The position numbers were made by a program, and so were the translations under genes. A model generated the notes under the pieces. The model was not told where the DNA came from. It saw only the letters and a program-made list of their open reading frames with translations, and searched no databases. From assembly GCF_047607445.1 (NCBI RefSeq), contig NZ_JBLKRT010000006.1:65363-129362 (forward strand): 64,000 nucleotides of DNA, given 5' to 3'. Shown piece by piece: positions 43,910 to 52,083 of the stretch. The DNA is from Crystallibacter sulfonylureivorans_A (GTDB lineage: Bacteria; Actinomycetota; Actinomycetes; Actinomycetales; Micrococcaceae). Each line of letters starts with the position of its first letter. Position 1 is the first letter of the stretch.

Positions 43910-44632
43910 ATGTCTGAAGGCAGCACACCCGGATCCGCGCCGAGCGAGACCTATCACGACCCGACGTCGATCGCTGCGGTCATTGACCACACCCTGCTGA
44001 AGCCTGAAGCTTCCCGCGAGGACATCATCACCGTCTGCGAGGAGGCGGTGAAATACCGCTTCGCCGCAGTCTGCGTGAACCCCCTGTGGACTGCTTTGGT
44101 GCACAGCACGCTCAAGGGGTCTGGCGTCAAGACCTGCTCGGTGATCGGCTTCCCGTTCGGTGCCACGCCTACCGACGTGAAGGTTTACGAGGCCCGCGGC
44201 GCCAACCTCGACGGCGCCGACGAGATCGACATGGTGATCGACATTGCCGCCGCCCGCGCGAATGACCGTGACGCGGTCTTGGCGGACATAGCAGCGGTGG
44301 CCGATGCCGTCCACGCCGGCGGCGCCATCCTCAAGGTGATTCTGGAAACCCATCTGCTCTCCGACGAGCAAAAGCGGATGGTGTGCGAAGCAGCGGCCGA
44401 GGCCGGCGCGGACTTCGTCAAGACTTCCACCGGTTTCAGCGGCGGCGGCGCGACCGCTGAGGATATTGCGCTGATGCGTGATGTCGTGGGTCCGCACCTG
44501 GGTGTCAAGGCTTCCGGCGGCGTGCGGTCCATCGATGACGCGCGCGCCATGCTCCGGGCCGGCGCAACACGAATTGGTGCCAGCTCATCAGTGGCTATTG
44601 TTAAGGGTGAGCAAGCCGCCGGCGGCTACTGA
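43910..44632 (+). CDS. deoC: Deoxyribose-phosphate aldolase
   Basis: 240 aa from the ATG at 43910 (AAAGGGA upstream); earlier in-frame ATGs lie outside the conserved region. DeoC signatures: AAVIDHTLLKPEAS, VCVNPLWTALV, IGFPFG, VIDIAAARAND and GADFVKTSTGFSGGGAT with Schiff-base Lys171, then VKASGGVRSIDDA. It cleaves 2-deoxyribose-5-phosphate to glyceraldehyde-3-phosphate and acetaldehyde, the last step of deoxynucleoside breakdown started by the PNP and mutase upstream. Confidence 0.96.
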   Translation: MSEGSTPGSAPSETYHDPTSIAAVIDHTLLKPEASREDIITVCEEAVKYRFAAVCVNPLWTALVHSTLKGSGVKTCSVIGFPFGATPTDVKVYEARGANLDGADEIDMVIDIAAARANDRDAVLADIAAVADAVHAGGAILKVILETHLLSDEQKRMVCEAAAEAGADFVKTSTGFSGGGATAEDIALMRDVVGPHLGVKASGGVRSIDDARAMLRAGATRIGASSSVAIVKGEQAAGGY

Positions 44633-44664
44633 TGCCGCATCGCACTATTGAGGAGAAACACCCC

Positions 44665-44892
44665 ATGGCCCATCCCAAGCAGCGCACCCATTCGGGCGAG
44701 GGACATTTGGTCAGCAACATCATCACGTTCGTGGTCATCATGCTGATTTTCTTCGGTTCCCTGTACGCCTTCAGTCTGGAATCGGTCATCGGCCCCATCC
44801 CGGCGTTCGCCATCGGACTGGGCCTGTTCACGCTGGCGTTCTTCATCCCCAAGCAAATCATCGGGCGCTCCGACACATACCACGACGCCTGA
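44665..44892 (+). CDS. Small two-helix membrane protein, 75 aa
   Basis: Starts at the ATG at 44665 with AGGAG 9 nt upstream; an ATG at 44632 that overlaps the deoC stop is an alternative. Two hydrophobic segments (NIITFVVIMLIFFGSLYAFSL and IPAFAIGLGLFTLAFFIP) are flanked by a basic, His-containing N-terminus. No family assigned. It follows deoC closely and ends before a strong terminator. Confidence 0.75.
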   Translation: MAHPKQRTHSGEGHLVSNIITFVVIMLIFFGSLYAFSLESVIGPIPAFAIGLGLFTLAFFIPKQIIGRSDTYHDA

Positions 44893-44911
44893 GGCAACAC
44901 TCAAGGCTTTC

Positions 44912-44970
44912 CCGGGCGCGCAGCCAAGGGCACGGCAGGATCTGCCCCCTTGGCTGCGCGCCCGGCGCTT
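44912..44970 (+). terminator. Strong nested terminator hairpin
   Basis: A perfect 19-bp stem (44912-44930 with 44947-44965) whose loop holds a second hairpin, GGCAG-GAT-CTGCC (44934-44946), followed by CGCTTTT. It closes the PNP-mutase-deoC-membrane protein set and insulates nhaA. Confidence 0.85.
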
Positions 44971-45015
44971 TTAAGCACGACGGCGCCAGCCGGTGCCGGA
45001 CGTGTAAACTGGCAA

Positions 45016-45084
45016 ACGGTGTGACGGGAAGTCTGGTCGTCGGGTAATCGACCGAGCCCTCAGGGCGACCAACCGTCAGGAGCC
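45016..45084 (+). promoter_or_regulatory. Candidate structured 5' leader of nhaA
   Basis: A TAAACT -10 element lies at 45005-45010, so transcription should begin near 45016. The leader can fold as a three-way junction: GACGG (45023-45027) with CCGTC (45073-45077), hairpin GGTCG/CGACC (45035-45039/45049-45053), hairpin GCCC/GGGC (45056-45059/45063-45066). The closing strand directly precedes the AGGAG Shine-Dalgarno at 45078-45082. A second CGACC (45066-45070) and an ACGGT (45016-45020) allow alternative pairings. This would suit a cis-acting RNA switch, but I cannot assign it to a known class. Confidence 0.4.
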
Positions 45085-45088
45085 ATGC

Positions 45089-46438
45089 ATGGCAACTCCC
45101 CCACCTTCCGGCCAGAAGACCATCCTCGGCCGCGGCAGCTATCCCGAGTTCCTCCGGATCAGCGAACTGTTGCGCAAGGAAACGGTGGGCGGGATCCTGC
45201 TGCTGATCGCAACCGTCGCGGCACTCATCTGGGCCAACTCTCCCGCAGCCGACAGCTATTTCGCCATCCGCGACTTCCAGATCGGCATCGAAGCCCTTCA
45301 CCTGAACCTCAGCATCGGCCACTGGGCCTCGGACGGCTTGCTGGCGATCTTCTTCTTCCTGACCGGCCTGGAACTCAAGCGTGAGTTCGTGGCGGGCGAC
45401 CTCCGTTCCCCGGCCCGCGCCATCGTCCCCATTGCGGCGGCCTTCGGCGGAGTCGCGGTGCCTGCCCTGATCTTCGTGATCGTGAACCTGAGCGCCGGTC
45501 CTGAAGCCCTGCGCGGCTGGGCCATCCCGACGGCGACGGACATTGCCTTCGCCGTCGCGGTCCTTGCCGTGATCAGCTCGCATCTGCCCAGTGCGCTGCG
45601 GATCTTCATCCTGACCCTGGCCGTGATGGACGACCTGATCGCGATCGCCATCATCGCGTTCTTCTACTCCTCCGACGTCCAGGTGCCGTACCTGCTGTGG
45701 ATGTTGCTGCCGCTGGGCGCCTTCGCGTTCCTGACCCACAGATTCCCCAAGTTCTTTGCCCAACGCCATCTGGCGGCGTGGCTGATCCTGCTTCCGCTCG
45801 GCATCGTCACCTGGGCGCTGATGCACTCCTCCGGCGTGCACGCAACTGTTGCAGGTGTACTGCTCGGCTTCATGGTCCCGGTGCTGCGCAGCAAGAAACA
45901 CGGCGGCCCGGACGCCGGCCCCGGGCTGGCTGAACAACTGGAACACCGCTTCCGGCCGCTCTCCACCGGGTTCGCGGTGCCGGTTTTCGCATTCTTCGCC
46001 GCCGGTGTGGCCCTCGGAGGCTGGGAAGGCATCAGCCGCACTTTCACCGATTCGGTGGCTATCGGCATTGCCGCAGCACTGGTGATCGGCAAGCCGCTGG
46101 GCATCATGTTCACCACCTGGGTGCTGACAAAGTCCACCAAGGCCAGCCTGGATCCGTCATTGAAGTGGATCGACGTGCTCGGTGTGGCGGTGCTGGCCGG
46201 GGTGGGCTTCACCGTTTCGCTGCTGGTCAATGACCTGAGCTTCACCCTCGGCAGCGAACACCACGACCACGCGAAGGTGGCCGTGTTGGCCGGTTCGCTG
46301 GCCTCGGCCGTGCTGGCTGCGATCCTGCTGCGTGCCCGCAACCGGCATTACCGCCAGGTCGAGGAGTTGGAGACCGCCGATGCCGACCAGGACGGCGTGC
46401 CGGACGTCTATCAGCAGGGCCGGGGCGCAACCAGCTGA
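45089..46438 (+). CDS. nhaA: Na+/H+ antiporter NhaA
   Basis: 449 aa, ATG with AGGAG upstream. Full-length NhaA with about 12 membrane helices. It has LLLIATVAALIWANSP, FFFLTGLELKREFVAGDL, PTATDIAFAVAVLAV (the assembly helix with the conserved Thr-Asp), and the ion-binding Asp pair in LAVMDDLIAIAIIAFFY (D163-D164 of E. coli numbering). Exchanges Na+ or Li+ for protons across the cytoplasmic membrane. The C-terminal tail of about 45 residues is longer and more acidic than in E. coli. Confidence 0.96.
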   Translation: MATPPPSGQKTILGRGSYPEFLRISELLRKETVGGILLLIATVAALIWANSPAADSYFAIRDFQIGIEALHLNLSIGHWASDGLLAIFFFLTGLELKREFVAGDLRSPARAIVPIAAAFGGVAVPALIFVIVNLSAGPEALRGWAIPTATDIAFAVAVLAVISSHLPSALRIFILTLAVMDDLIAIAIIAFFYSSDVQVPYLLWMLLPLGAFAFLTHRFPKFFAQRHLAAWLILLPLGIVTWALMHSSGVHATVAGVLLGFMVPVLRSKKHGGPDAGPGLAEQLEHRFRPLSTGFAVPVFAFFAAGVALGGWEGISRTFTDSVAIGIAAALVIGKPLGIMFTTWVLTKSTKASLDPSLKWIDVLGVAVLAGVGFTVSLLVNDLSFTLGSEHHDHAKVAVLAGSLASAVLAAILLRARNRHYRQVEELETADADQDGVPDVYQQGRGATS

Positions 46439-46608
46439 CTCCGGGTCGCCTCCGGCTCGCTGCGGCACTGCCGTTGCGACCCGCGTCACACAGCGTACGG
46501 TTCCGCTATCTGCAGCCAGGCCCGTGCCATACTGAACCAGTTATGGCCAGCCCGTGCCCCGCAGAGTAGCCGGCAGGTGGGCTGCCCGGAGGAGGGGGAT
46601 CTTCGAGC

Positions 46609-48324
46609 GTGTCTGCCGCACCAAGCCCACTGGTGTCATTGCTGATCGGCCGCCAGCAGTTCCATGAGCTATCCCTCCGTGCACGGGTCGTCCTGAGCCA
46701 TCTGCCGCTGTGCGTGTCTGTGGCGCTCACGGCTGTGCTCACTGCGGTGTTCTTCCCGGAACTGTTGTCCAACCCGCACTTCATCGCCGGTTTGGCCGGC
46801 GTCAGCGCTTTGTGGATCCTCAGCGCTGTCGTGCCGTGGGATCGGCTGCCCTACCCCTCCTACTGGGTGATCCCGCTGCTGGATTTCGTGGCCATCGGAT
46901 TCCTCCGCCAGGGCAGCGGGTCGGCGCTTTCCGGGATCAGCCTGCTGGCCGTCTTTCCGGTTTTCTGGATGGCATGGTCGGAAATCGCGCCCACCGCTGC
47001 GCGCCTCATCAGTTTTGCTGCCCCGCTACTGATCATCTGGATCCCGGTGTTCACCGGACCGGAGCCGGTGACAGCTGAAGCTCTGGCCGGCCCGGCCCTG
47101 ATCCCGATTGTGACCTTGACGGTGTCCGTCACCGCCTCCGTTTTCGCCTTGAGCTCGACGGCGCAGCAACAGACCTTGGCTCGCAAAGACCGCGAACTGC
47201 GCGCCTTGCTGGAAGAGAGCAAAGTCCACGTGCGCCGGCTGGATACCGTCTTGAACGCCGTTGCCGTGGGCGTCCTTGTCACCGACGCCAACGGGCGCGA
47301 CATTCTGAGCAACGTGCAGCAGCAGCGGGACCGCTCGGTGGCCATGCCGCAGGGGATCGAGAACCCGGACGAGGCCGATCTGCTGGTCTTCGAAGCCGAC
47401 CGAAAGACGCCGTTCGCGCTTGAGGACCGGCCCATCCGCCGGGCCGTGCGCGGGGAGACCTTTTCGGACGTTTTGGTGTGGATCGGCGCCGGCGAAAACC
47501 AACGGGCCATGTTGTGCACAGCCCGCCCCATGCAGGACGATGCCGGCCGGTTCGACGGAACCGTCATGGCCTTCAGCGACGTCACCGACCTGGTCAACGC
47601 GCTCACGGTCAAGGAAGAGTTCGTCTCCAGCGTCACCCACGAGCTTCGCACACCGCTGACCTCCATCATGGGCTATCTGGATCTCGCCCTCGAGGACGCC
47701 GACCAACTGCCGGACGACGTCAACCATTCCCTCACCATCGCGATGCGCAATTCCGAGCGCCTGCTCCAACTTGTGGAAGATCTGCTCTTCACCGCGGCGG
47801 GCACTCTGAGCATTGAACCGCGCAGCACCGCACTGGCAGAGATCGTGGCGGGCAGCGTCGCCTCGGCGCTTCCCAGGGCAGAACATGCCGGCGTGGAATT
47901 GGTGATCGATGCCGCCGGGCCGGTGGTAGCCGACGTCGATCCCACCAGGATCGGACAAGTTCTGGACAACTTGCTCTCCAACGCCATCAAGTACTCGCCT
48001 GGTGGCGGCCGGGTCACCGTGCGGACGCTGGAATCCGACGGCGCAGCCGTGCTGGAGGTCAGCGACACGGGAATGGGCATGTCGGAAGCCGACCAGGCTG
48101 AAGTCTTCACCAAGTTCTTCCGGACCAGTTCTGTCCGGCAAGCTGCGATCCCCGGCCTGGGGCTGGGGTTGGCCATCAGCAAGTCGATTGCCGAGGCACA
48201 CGGCGGCACGCTGACCTTTAGCAGCGTGCTCGGATCCGGCACCACGTTCCGGGTCTCCATCCCGTTGCGCGACGAAAAGGGAGGCCACCCGAAGGCGGCC
48301 TCCCTGAGCCAGCTGCCGGCGTAA
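46609..48324 (+). CDS. Orphan sensor histidine kinase (membrane, PAS, HisKA, HATPase)
   Basis: 571 aa from a GTG. Five to six hydrophobic segments occupy residues about 25-190, followed by a coiled segment, a PAS-like domain (about 205-330, LDTVLNAVAVGVLVTDANG), HisKA with the H-box SVTHELRTPLTSIMGYLD (His344), and HATPase with VLDNLLSNAIKYSPGGG, DTGMGMS and GLGLGLAISKSI. No response-regulator gene is adjacent. The orphan OmpR-type regulator at 38338 is a possible partner. Phosphorelay function is secure; the signal is unknown. Confidence 0.93.
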   Translation: MSAAPSPLVSLLIGRQQFHELSLRARVVLSHLPLCVSVALTAVLTAVFFPELLSNPHFIAGLAGVSALWILSAVVPWDRLPYPSYWVIPLLDFVAIGFLRQGSGSALSGISLLAVFPVFWMAWSEIAPTAARLISFAAPLLIIWIPVFTGPEPVTAEALAGPALIPIVTLTVSVTASVFALSSTAQQQTLARKDRELRALLEESKVHVRRLDTVLNAVAVGVLVTDANGRDILSNVQQQRDRSVAMPQGIENPDEADLLVFEADRKTPFALEDRPIRRAVRGETFSDVLVWIGAGENQRAMLCTARPMQDDAGRFDGTVMAFSDVTDLVNALTVKEEFVSSVTHELRTPLTSIMGYLDLALEDADQLPDDVNHSLTIAMRNSERLLQLVEDLLFTAAGTLSIEPRSTALAEIVAGSVASALPRAEHAGVELVIDAAGPVVADVDPTRIGQVLDNLLSNAIKYSPGGGRVTVRTLESDGAAVLEVSDTGMGMSEADQAEVFTKFFRTSSVRQAAIPGLGLGLAISKSIAEAHGGTLTFSSVLGSGTTFRVSIPLRDEKGGHPKAASLSQLPA

Positions 48325-48363
48325 ACCGCTGATGCCGGCAGCTGGCCGGATGATGCCTGGCTC

Positions 48364-49884
48364 TTAACGAATGGCCTGGTGGCCCTTGAACAGCATCTTG
48401 CTGGTATCGGTTCCCTTGCCCTTGCCCTTGGCGGTGCCGTTCACCGCCGAGGTGGTCTCCGCGAAGGTCAGCGTGCTGTGCGCAATCGCGTCGGCCATTT
48501 GTTCGAGAACTACGGGGTCGACGTTGTCGATGGTGTCGCAGGCCTGGTGGTAACAGGGATCATACGGCTCACCCGCTGTACCTCCGTAGATGGCTGCTTG
48601 CTCCTCGGTCTTGATCTCCTCGGCACCGGTGAACAAGCCGCCGGCGGGGATACCGTTGTTGATGAACGCGAAGTAGTCCGAGCGGCCATCGAACGCCGTC
48701 GGCTCCGTGGCCAGTCCCTGCGAGGCGAAATAGTCTTCGAAGATGTGCTCGACGTTCGCCGACCCATTCGGTCCGGTCAGCCCGAACGCATCGCCGTCGC
48801 CGTCGTAGACAAAGCGGACGGCGTTCGGCGAACCGACCATGTCGAAGTTCAGGTTCAGCGCATGGTTTTTGATGTCCTTCTGCGTCAGCTGGGAGACGTA
48901 GTACTCGGATCCAAGCAAGCCGTCTTCTTCACCGCCCCAGAAGGCGAACCGCACCCGGTTGCGCGGCTCGTCTCCGCTGGCTGCAATCTGCAGCGCAGTT
49001 TCCAGAATCGCCGCGCTGCCCGAACCATTGTCGTTGATGCCCGGGCCCTCCGAGACCGAATCCAGGTGGGCGCCGACCACCACTGTGCGGTCCGCACGTC
49101 CAGCCGTGTCGGCCAGAATGTTGAACGTCTCGGTCTGGACGATTTCAGCGTCCACGGCGACGCGCACTTCGAGGCCGACCGTACCGGCCAGTTCAGCACC
49201 CAGATCGAAGCTGGTGGTCACCGCGGGGATGGCCTGCGGCGTGCCCAGCGTACCGCCGAACAGTTCAAGCCGGTCCGGGGTACCGCCGTTACCTTGGTTG
49301 AAGATCACCACCGCCACGGCTCCTGCCGCCGCGGCATTGGCCACCTTTACCGCGAAGTCGCAGCTACCCCGCTGGATCAACGCGATGTTTCCTGCCGGGA
49401 AGCCGGCAAAGTCGGTGGCCTCGCAGCCGCTGGTGGACGCCCTGTCCCCTGCCAGATTAATGTCCACCGCTGTAACCGGTGCGGTCACGTCGCCGGAGCC
49501 GGAGTAATCCATCGCCAGGAAGTCCTCTGACATCGTGTAGACGGTCGGCGTCGGCGCCACCTGCTCGAAGTCCGCACTGTTGAGCACGAAGCGTTCGTAG
49601 GAGAACGTCTGCCGAACCGGGGTGTAGCCGGCGGCCGTCAACTGCGCCTCGATGTACTGGGCCGATGCCTCGTAGCCGGGGGTGCCCGCGGCGCGGTTGC
49701 CGCCATTGGCATCGGCCACGTCCTGCAGAGCCTGTAGATGGCTAAAGATGTTCTCGGCGGTGACAGCGTCCCGCAGGGCGCTGGTATCCGTTCCGTTGTC
49801 GGCCTGGGCCGGCAGCCCGATCCCGAGGGCCAAAGCGGTAGCGGCGGTGATGGCCGCTCCGCGCCTGAAACGGTGAGTTTTCAT
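48364..49884 (-). CDS. Secreted M28-family aminopeptidase with PA domain
   Basis: 506 aa from the ATG at 49884, which has GGAGGA 7 nt upstream. Signal peptide residues 1-28 (KTHRFRRGAAITAATALALGIGLPAQA). A protease-associated domain is inserted at about 125-240 (GFPAGNIALIQRGSCDFAVKVANAAAAGAVAVVIFNQ). The M28 catalytic zinc ligands are visible: VVGAHLDSVSEGPGINDNGSG (His, Asp), FWGGEEDGLLGS (Glu pair), NLNFDMVGSPN (Asp) and YHQACDTIDNV (His). It resembles Streptomyces griseus aminopeptidase. A Lys/Gly-rich C-terminal tail follows. Likely an extracellular peptide scavenger. Confidence 0.94.
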   Translation of the reverse strand: MKTHRFRRGAAITAATALALGIGLPAQADNGTDTSALRDAVTAENIFSHLQALQDVADANGGNRAAGTPGYEASAQYIEAQLTAAGYTPVRQTFSYERFVLNSADFEQVAPTPTVYTMSEDFLAMDYSGSGDVTAPVTAVDINLAGDRASTSGCEATDFAGFPAGNIALIQRGSCDFAVKVANAAAAGAVAVVIFNQGNGGTPDRLELFGGTLGTPQAIPAVTTSFDLGAELAGTVGLEVRVAVDAEIVQTETFNILADTAGRADRTVVVGAHLDSVSEGPGINDNGSGSAAILETALQIAASGDEPRNRVRFAFWGGEEDGLLGSEYYVSQLTQKDIKNHALNLNFDMVGSPNAVRFVYDGDGDAFGLTGPNGSANVEHIFEDYFASQGLATEPTAFDGRSDYFAFINNGIPAGGLFTGAEEIKTEEQAAIYGGTAGEPYDPCYHQACDTIDNVDPVVLEQMADAIAHSTLTFAETTSAVNGTAKGKGKGTDTSKMLFKGHQAIR

Positions 49885-50094
49885 GCTGGTTCCTCCATAG
49901 GGTGCGATGATGGACCCCGCTATCCCCGTAGCAAGATCCTGCCCGGAAGCTACCCGATCTGAAGCAATTGCAAAAGAGTTGGCAATGGTTTGGGTGCTGA
50001 AACCAACAAAAATGGACCAAATTGCCCTCAGCGGTAGCATGATGGCCTGCTGCCTGACCTGTTCAGCCCGGTCGGCCTGAGGGGAAGGACGCCC

Positions 50095-50544
50095 ATGCGG
50101 TTTGGCTCACCTGCGGCAGGCGCCCGCGCCCTCACGGCTGCGATGCTGGCCGTCTACGTCTTCGGTGTCGCCCTCGTCGTGTTGTGGCCTACGCCGGTGG
50201 ACGCGGCCGCTCGGGGCTTGATCCAGGAAGTCCTGTCGGCGCTGCACCGCGCGGGGCTGCCGGACTGGTTCGACTACGGCCTGGTGGAGTCTGGCGCCAA
50301 CGTTGTGATGTTCGTCCCGCTTGGTTTCCTGGCTGCCCTGATGCTGCCCTCCGGATTACGCTGGCTCACGCCGGCAGGAGCAATGGTGTTCTCCGCCGCG
50401 ATCGAATGGTGCCAGCAGTCGTTCCTGCCCGATCGGTATGCCTCCCTGCAGGATGTATGGGTGAACACGCTGGGAGCCGCGCTGGGCACGGTGCTGGCGT
50501 ATGCCTGGTTGGAGCGGCGCAACCGGCGCCCGGTAACAGGATAA
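50095..50544 (+). CDS. VanZ-family membrane protein
   Basis: 149 aa, ATG preceded by GGAAGG. Four hydrophobic segments and the VanZ signature ESGANVVMFVPLGFLAALML, then AAIEWCQQSFLPDRYASLQDVWVNTLGAALGTVLAY. VanZ gives low-level teicoplanin resistance in enterococci; chromosomal homologues in actinobacteria have no settled function. It is followed 39 nt later by a UDP-sugar dehydrogenase, a cell-envelope context. Confidence 0.9.
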   Translation: MRFGSPAAGARALTAAMLAVYVFGVALVVLWPTPVDAAARGLIQEVLSALHRAGLPDWFDYGLVESGANVVMFVPLGFLAALMLPSGLRWLTPAGAMVFSAAIEWCQQSFLPDRYASLQDVWVNTLGAALGTVLAYAWLERRNRRPVTG

Positions 50545-50583
50545 AGTCGAACTAGTCTCTCACCGCACGGACAAAGGACCAGT

Positions 50584-51897
50584 ATGCGTATTTCCGTCAT
50601 CGGGTGTGGCTACCTCGGTGCCGTTCACGCGGCCGCCATGGCCAAACTCGGGCACGACGTGATCGGGATCGACGTGGATGCGCGCAGAATCAGCGAGTTG
50701 CAGGCGGGACGGGCACCGTTTTTTGAGCCTGGGCTGCCGGAGTTGCTGACGGATGCGCAGCAAACCGGCCGTCTTGCCTTCAGCACGGAGATGGCAGCGG
50801 CCGCGGGTGCCGCCGTGCACTTCGTCTGCGTGGGCACGCCCCAGCGCAAAGGCGAGAACGCCGCAGACCTCCGCTACGTCGACGCCGCCTTCACGTCGCT
50901 GGCTGAACACTTGAATCCCGGTGACGTGGTCGTCGGCAAGTCCACCGTGCCGGTGGGCACCGCCGCCCGGTTGGCTGATGAAGTCCAGGAGATCGCTCCG
51001 GAGGCTGTCCTTGCATGGAACCCGGAGTTCCTGCGGGAGGGCCACGCGGTGAAAGATACGTTGACGCCCGACCGGTTCGTCTACGGCGTTCCCTCCGGAC
51101 CCGCCGGCGAAGCAGCCACCGCAGCCCTGGACGAGGTCTATGCTGTGCCCCTGTCGCAAGGGACGCCCAGACTGGTGGTGGACTACGCCACGGCCGAACT
51201 GGTCAAGACGGCCGCGAACTCCTTCCTGGCCACCAAAATCTCCTTCATCAATGCCATGGCGGAGGTGTGCGACGCCGCCGGCGCCGACGTCACTGCCTTA
51301 GCCGATGCGATCGGCATGGATGAGCGCATCGGCCGCAAGTTCCTCAACGCGGGGGTCGGCTTTGGCGGCGGGTGCCTGCCCAAGGACATTCGGGCGTTCA
51401 TGGCCCGGGCCGGCGAGCTCGGGGCGGATCAAGCCCTGACCTTCCTGCGGGAGGTCGATGCCATCAATATGCGGCGCCGCAGCCGGGTTGTCGAACTGAC
51501 CCGCGAGCTGGCCGGAGGATCACTGATCGGCAAGCGCATCACTGTGCTGGGAGCCGCGTTCAAGCCCGAGTCCGACGACGTCAGGGACTCCCCGGCACTG
51601 TCCGTTGCCGCCCAACTGCAGTTGCAGGGGGCCACCGTCACGGTCACCGATCCCGAGGCTTTGGCGAATGCCAAGCAGCGCTTCCCGGAGCTCAGCTACG
51701 AACCCGATACGAAGACCGCGATCGACCGTGCCCATGTCCTGGTGCTCTTGACCGAGTGGAAGGAATACCGGGAGCTGGATCCGGCCGCTGTGGCAAACCA
51801 AATGACCGAGAAAAAGATCCTGGACGGGCGTAACGTGCTGGACCCCGTGGCCTGGCGTGAAGCCGGCTGGACGTTCAAGGGCATCGGACGCCCGTAG
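50584..51897 (+). CDS. UDP-glucose/GDP-mannose 6-dehydrogenase family protein
   Basis: 437 aa, ATG with GGACC upstream. It has the N-terminal Rossmann motif ISVIGCGYLGAVHAAAMAKLGHDVIGIDVD, the signature KSTVPVGTA and NPEFLREGHAVKDTLTPDR, the catalytic loop GVGFGGGCLPKDIRAF with Cys264, and the UDP-binding domain VLGAAFKPESDDVRDSPAL. It oxidises a nucleotide hexose to the uronate with two NAD+; UDP-glucose is the likeliest substrate. It probably serves wall or capsule polysaccharide. Strong terminator downstream. Confidence 0.93.
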   Translation: MRISVIGCGYLGAVHAAAMAKLGHDVIGIDVDARRISELQAGRAPFFEPGLPELLTDAQQTGRLAFSTEMAAAAGAAVHFVCVGTPQRKGENAADLRYVDAAFTSLAEHLNPGDVVVGKSTVPVGTAARLADEVQEIAPEAVLAWNPEFLREGHAVKDTLTPDRFVYGVPSGPAGEAATAALDEVYAVPLSQGTPRLVVDYATAELVKTAANSFLATKISFINAMAEVCDAAGADVTALADAIGMDERIGRKFLNAGVGFGGGCLPKDIRAFMARAGELGADQALTFLREVDAINMRRRSRVVELTRELAGGSLIGKRITVLGAAFKPESDDVRDSPALSVAAQLQLQGATVTVTDPEALANAKQRFPELSYEPDTKTAIDRAHVLVLLTEWKEYRELDPAAVANQMTEKKILDGRNVLDPVAWREAGWTFKGIGRP

Positions 51898-51923
51898 CGT
51901 TTTTCCAAGTTCCGCCTTCCACA

Positions 51924-51956
51924 ATGGGCCCGTACAGCCAAGCTGTACGGGCCCAT
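51924..51956. terminator. Terminator hairpin after the UDP-sugar dehydrogenase gene
   Basis: A perfect 15-bp stem (ATGGGCCCGTACAGC at 51924-51938, complement at 51942-51956) with a CAA loop, 27 nt after the stop codon. No T tract, which is common in high-GC actinobacteria. Confidence 0.75.
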
Positions 51957-52083
51957 CGCGCATCCGTTGACAGGGGCCGCAAACAGGAGCATGTTAGGTG
52001 GATGGCCAGCGCCAATGCCGCCGACCCTAGCTGATTGCGGGTCCGGCCCGGATGCGCTGGCCGAATGGGGGGACGAACTAGAG

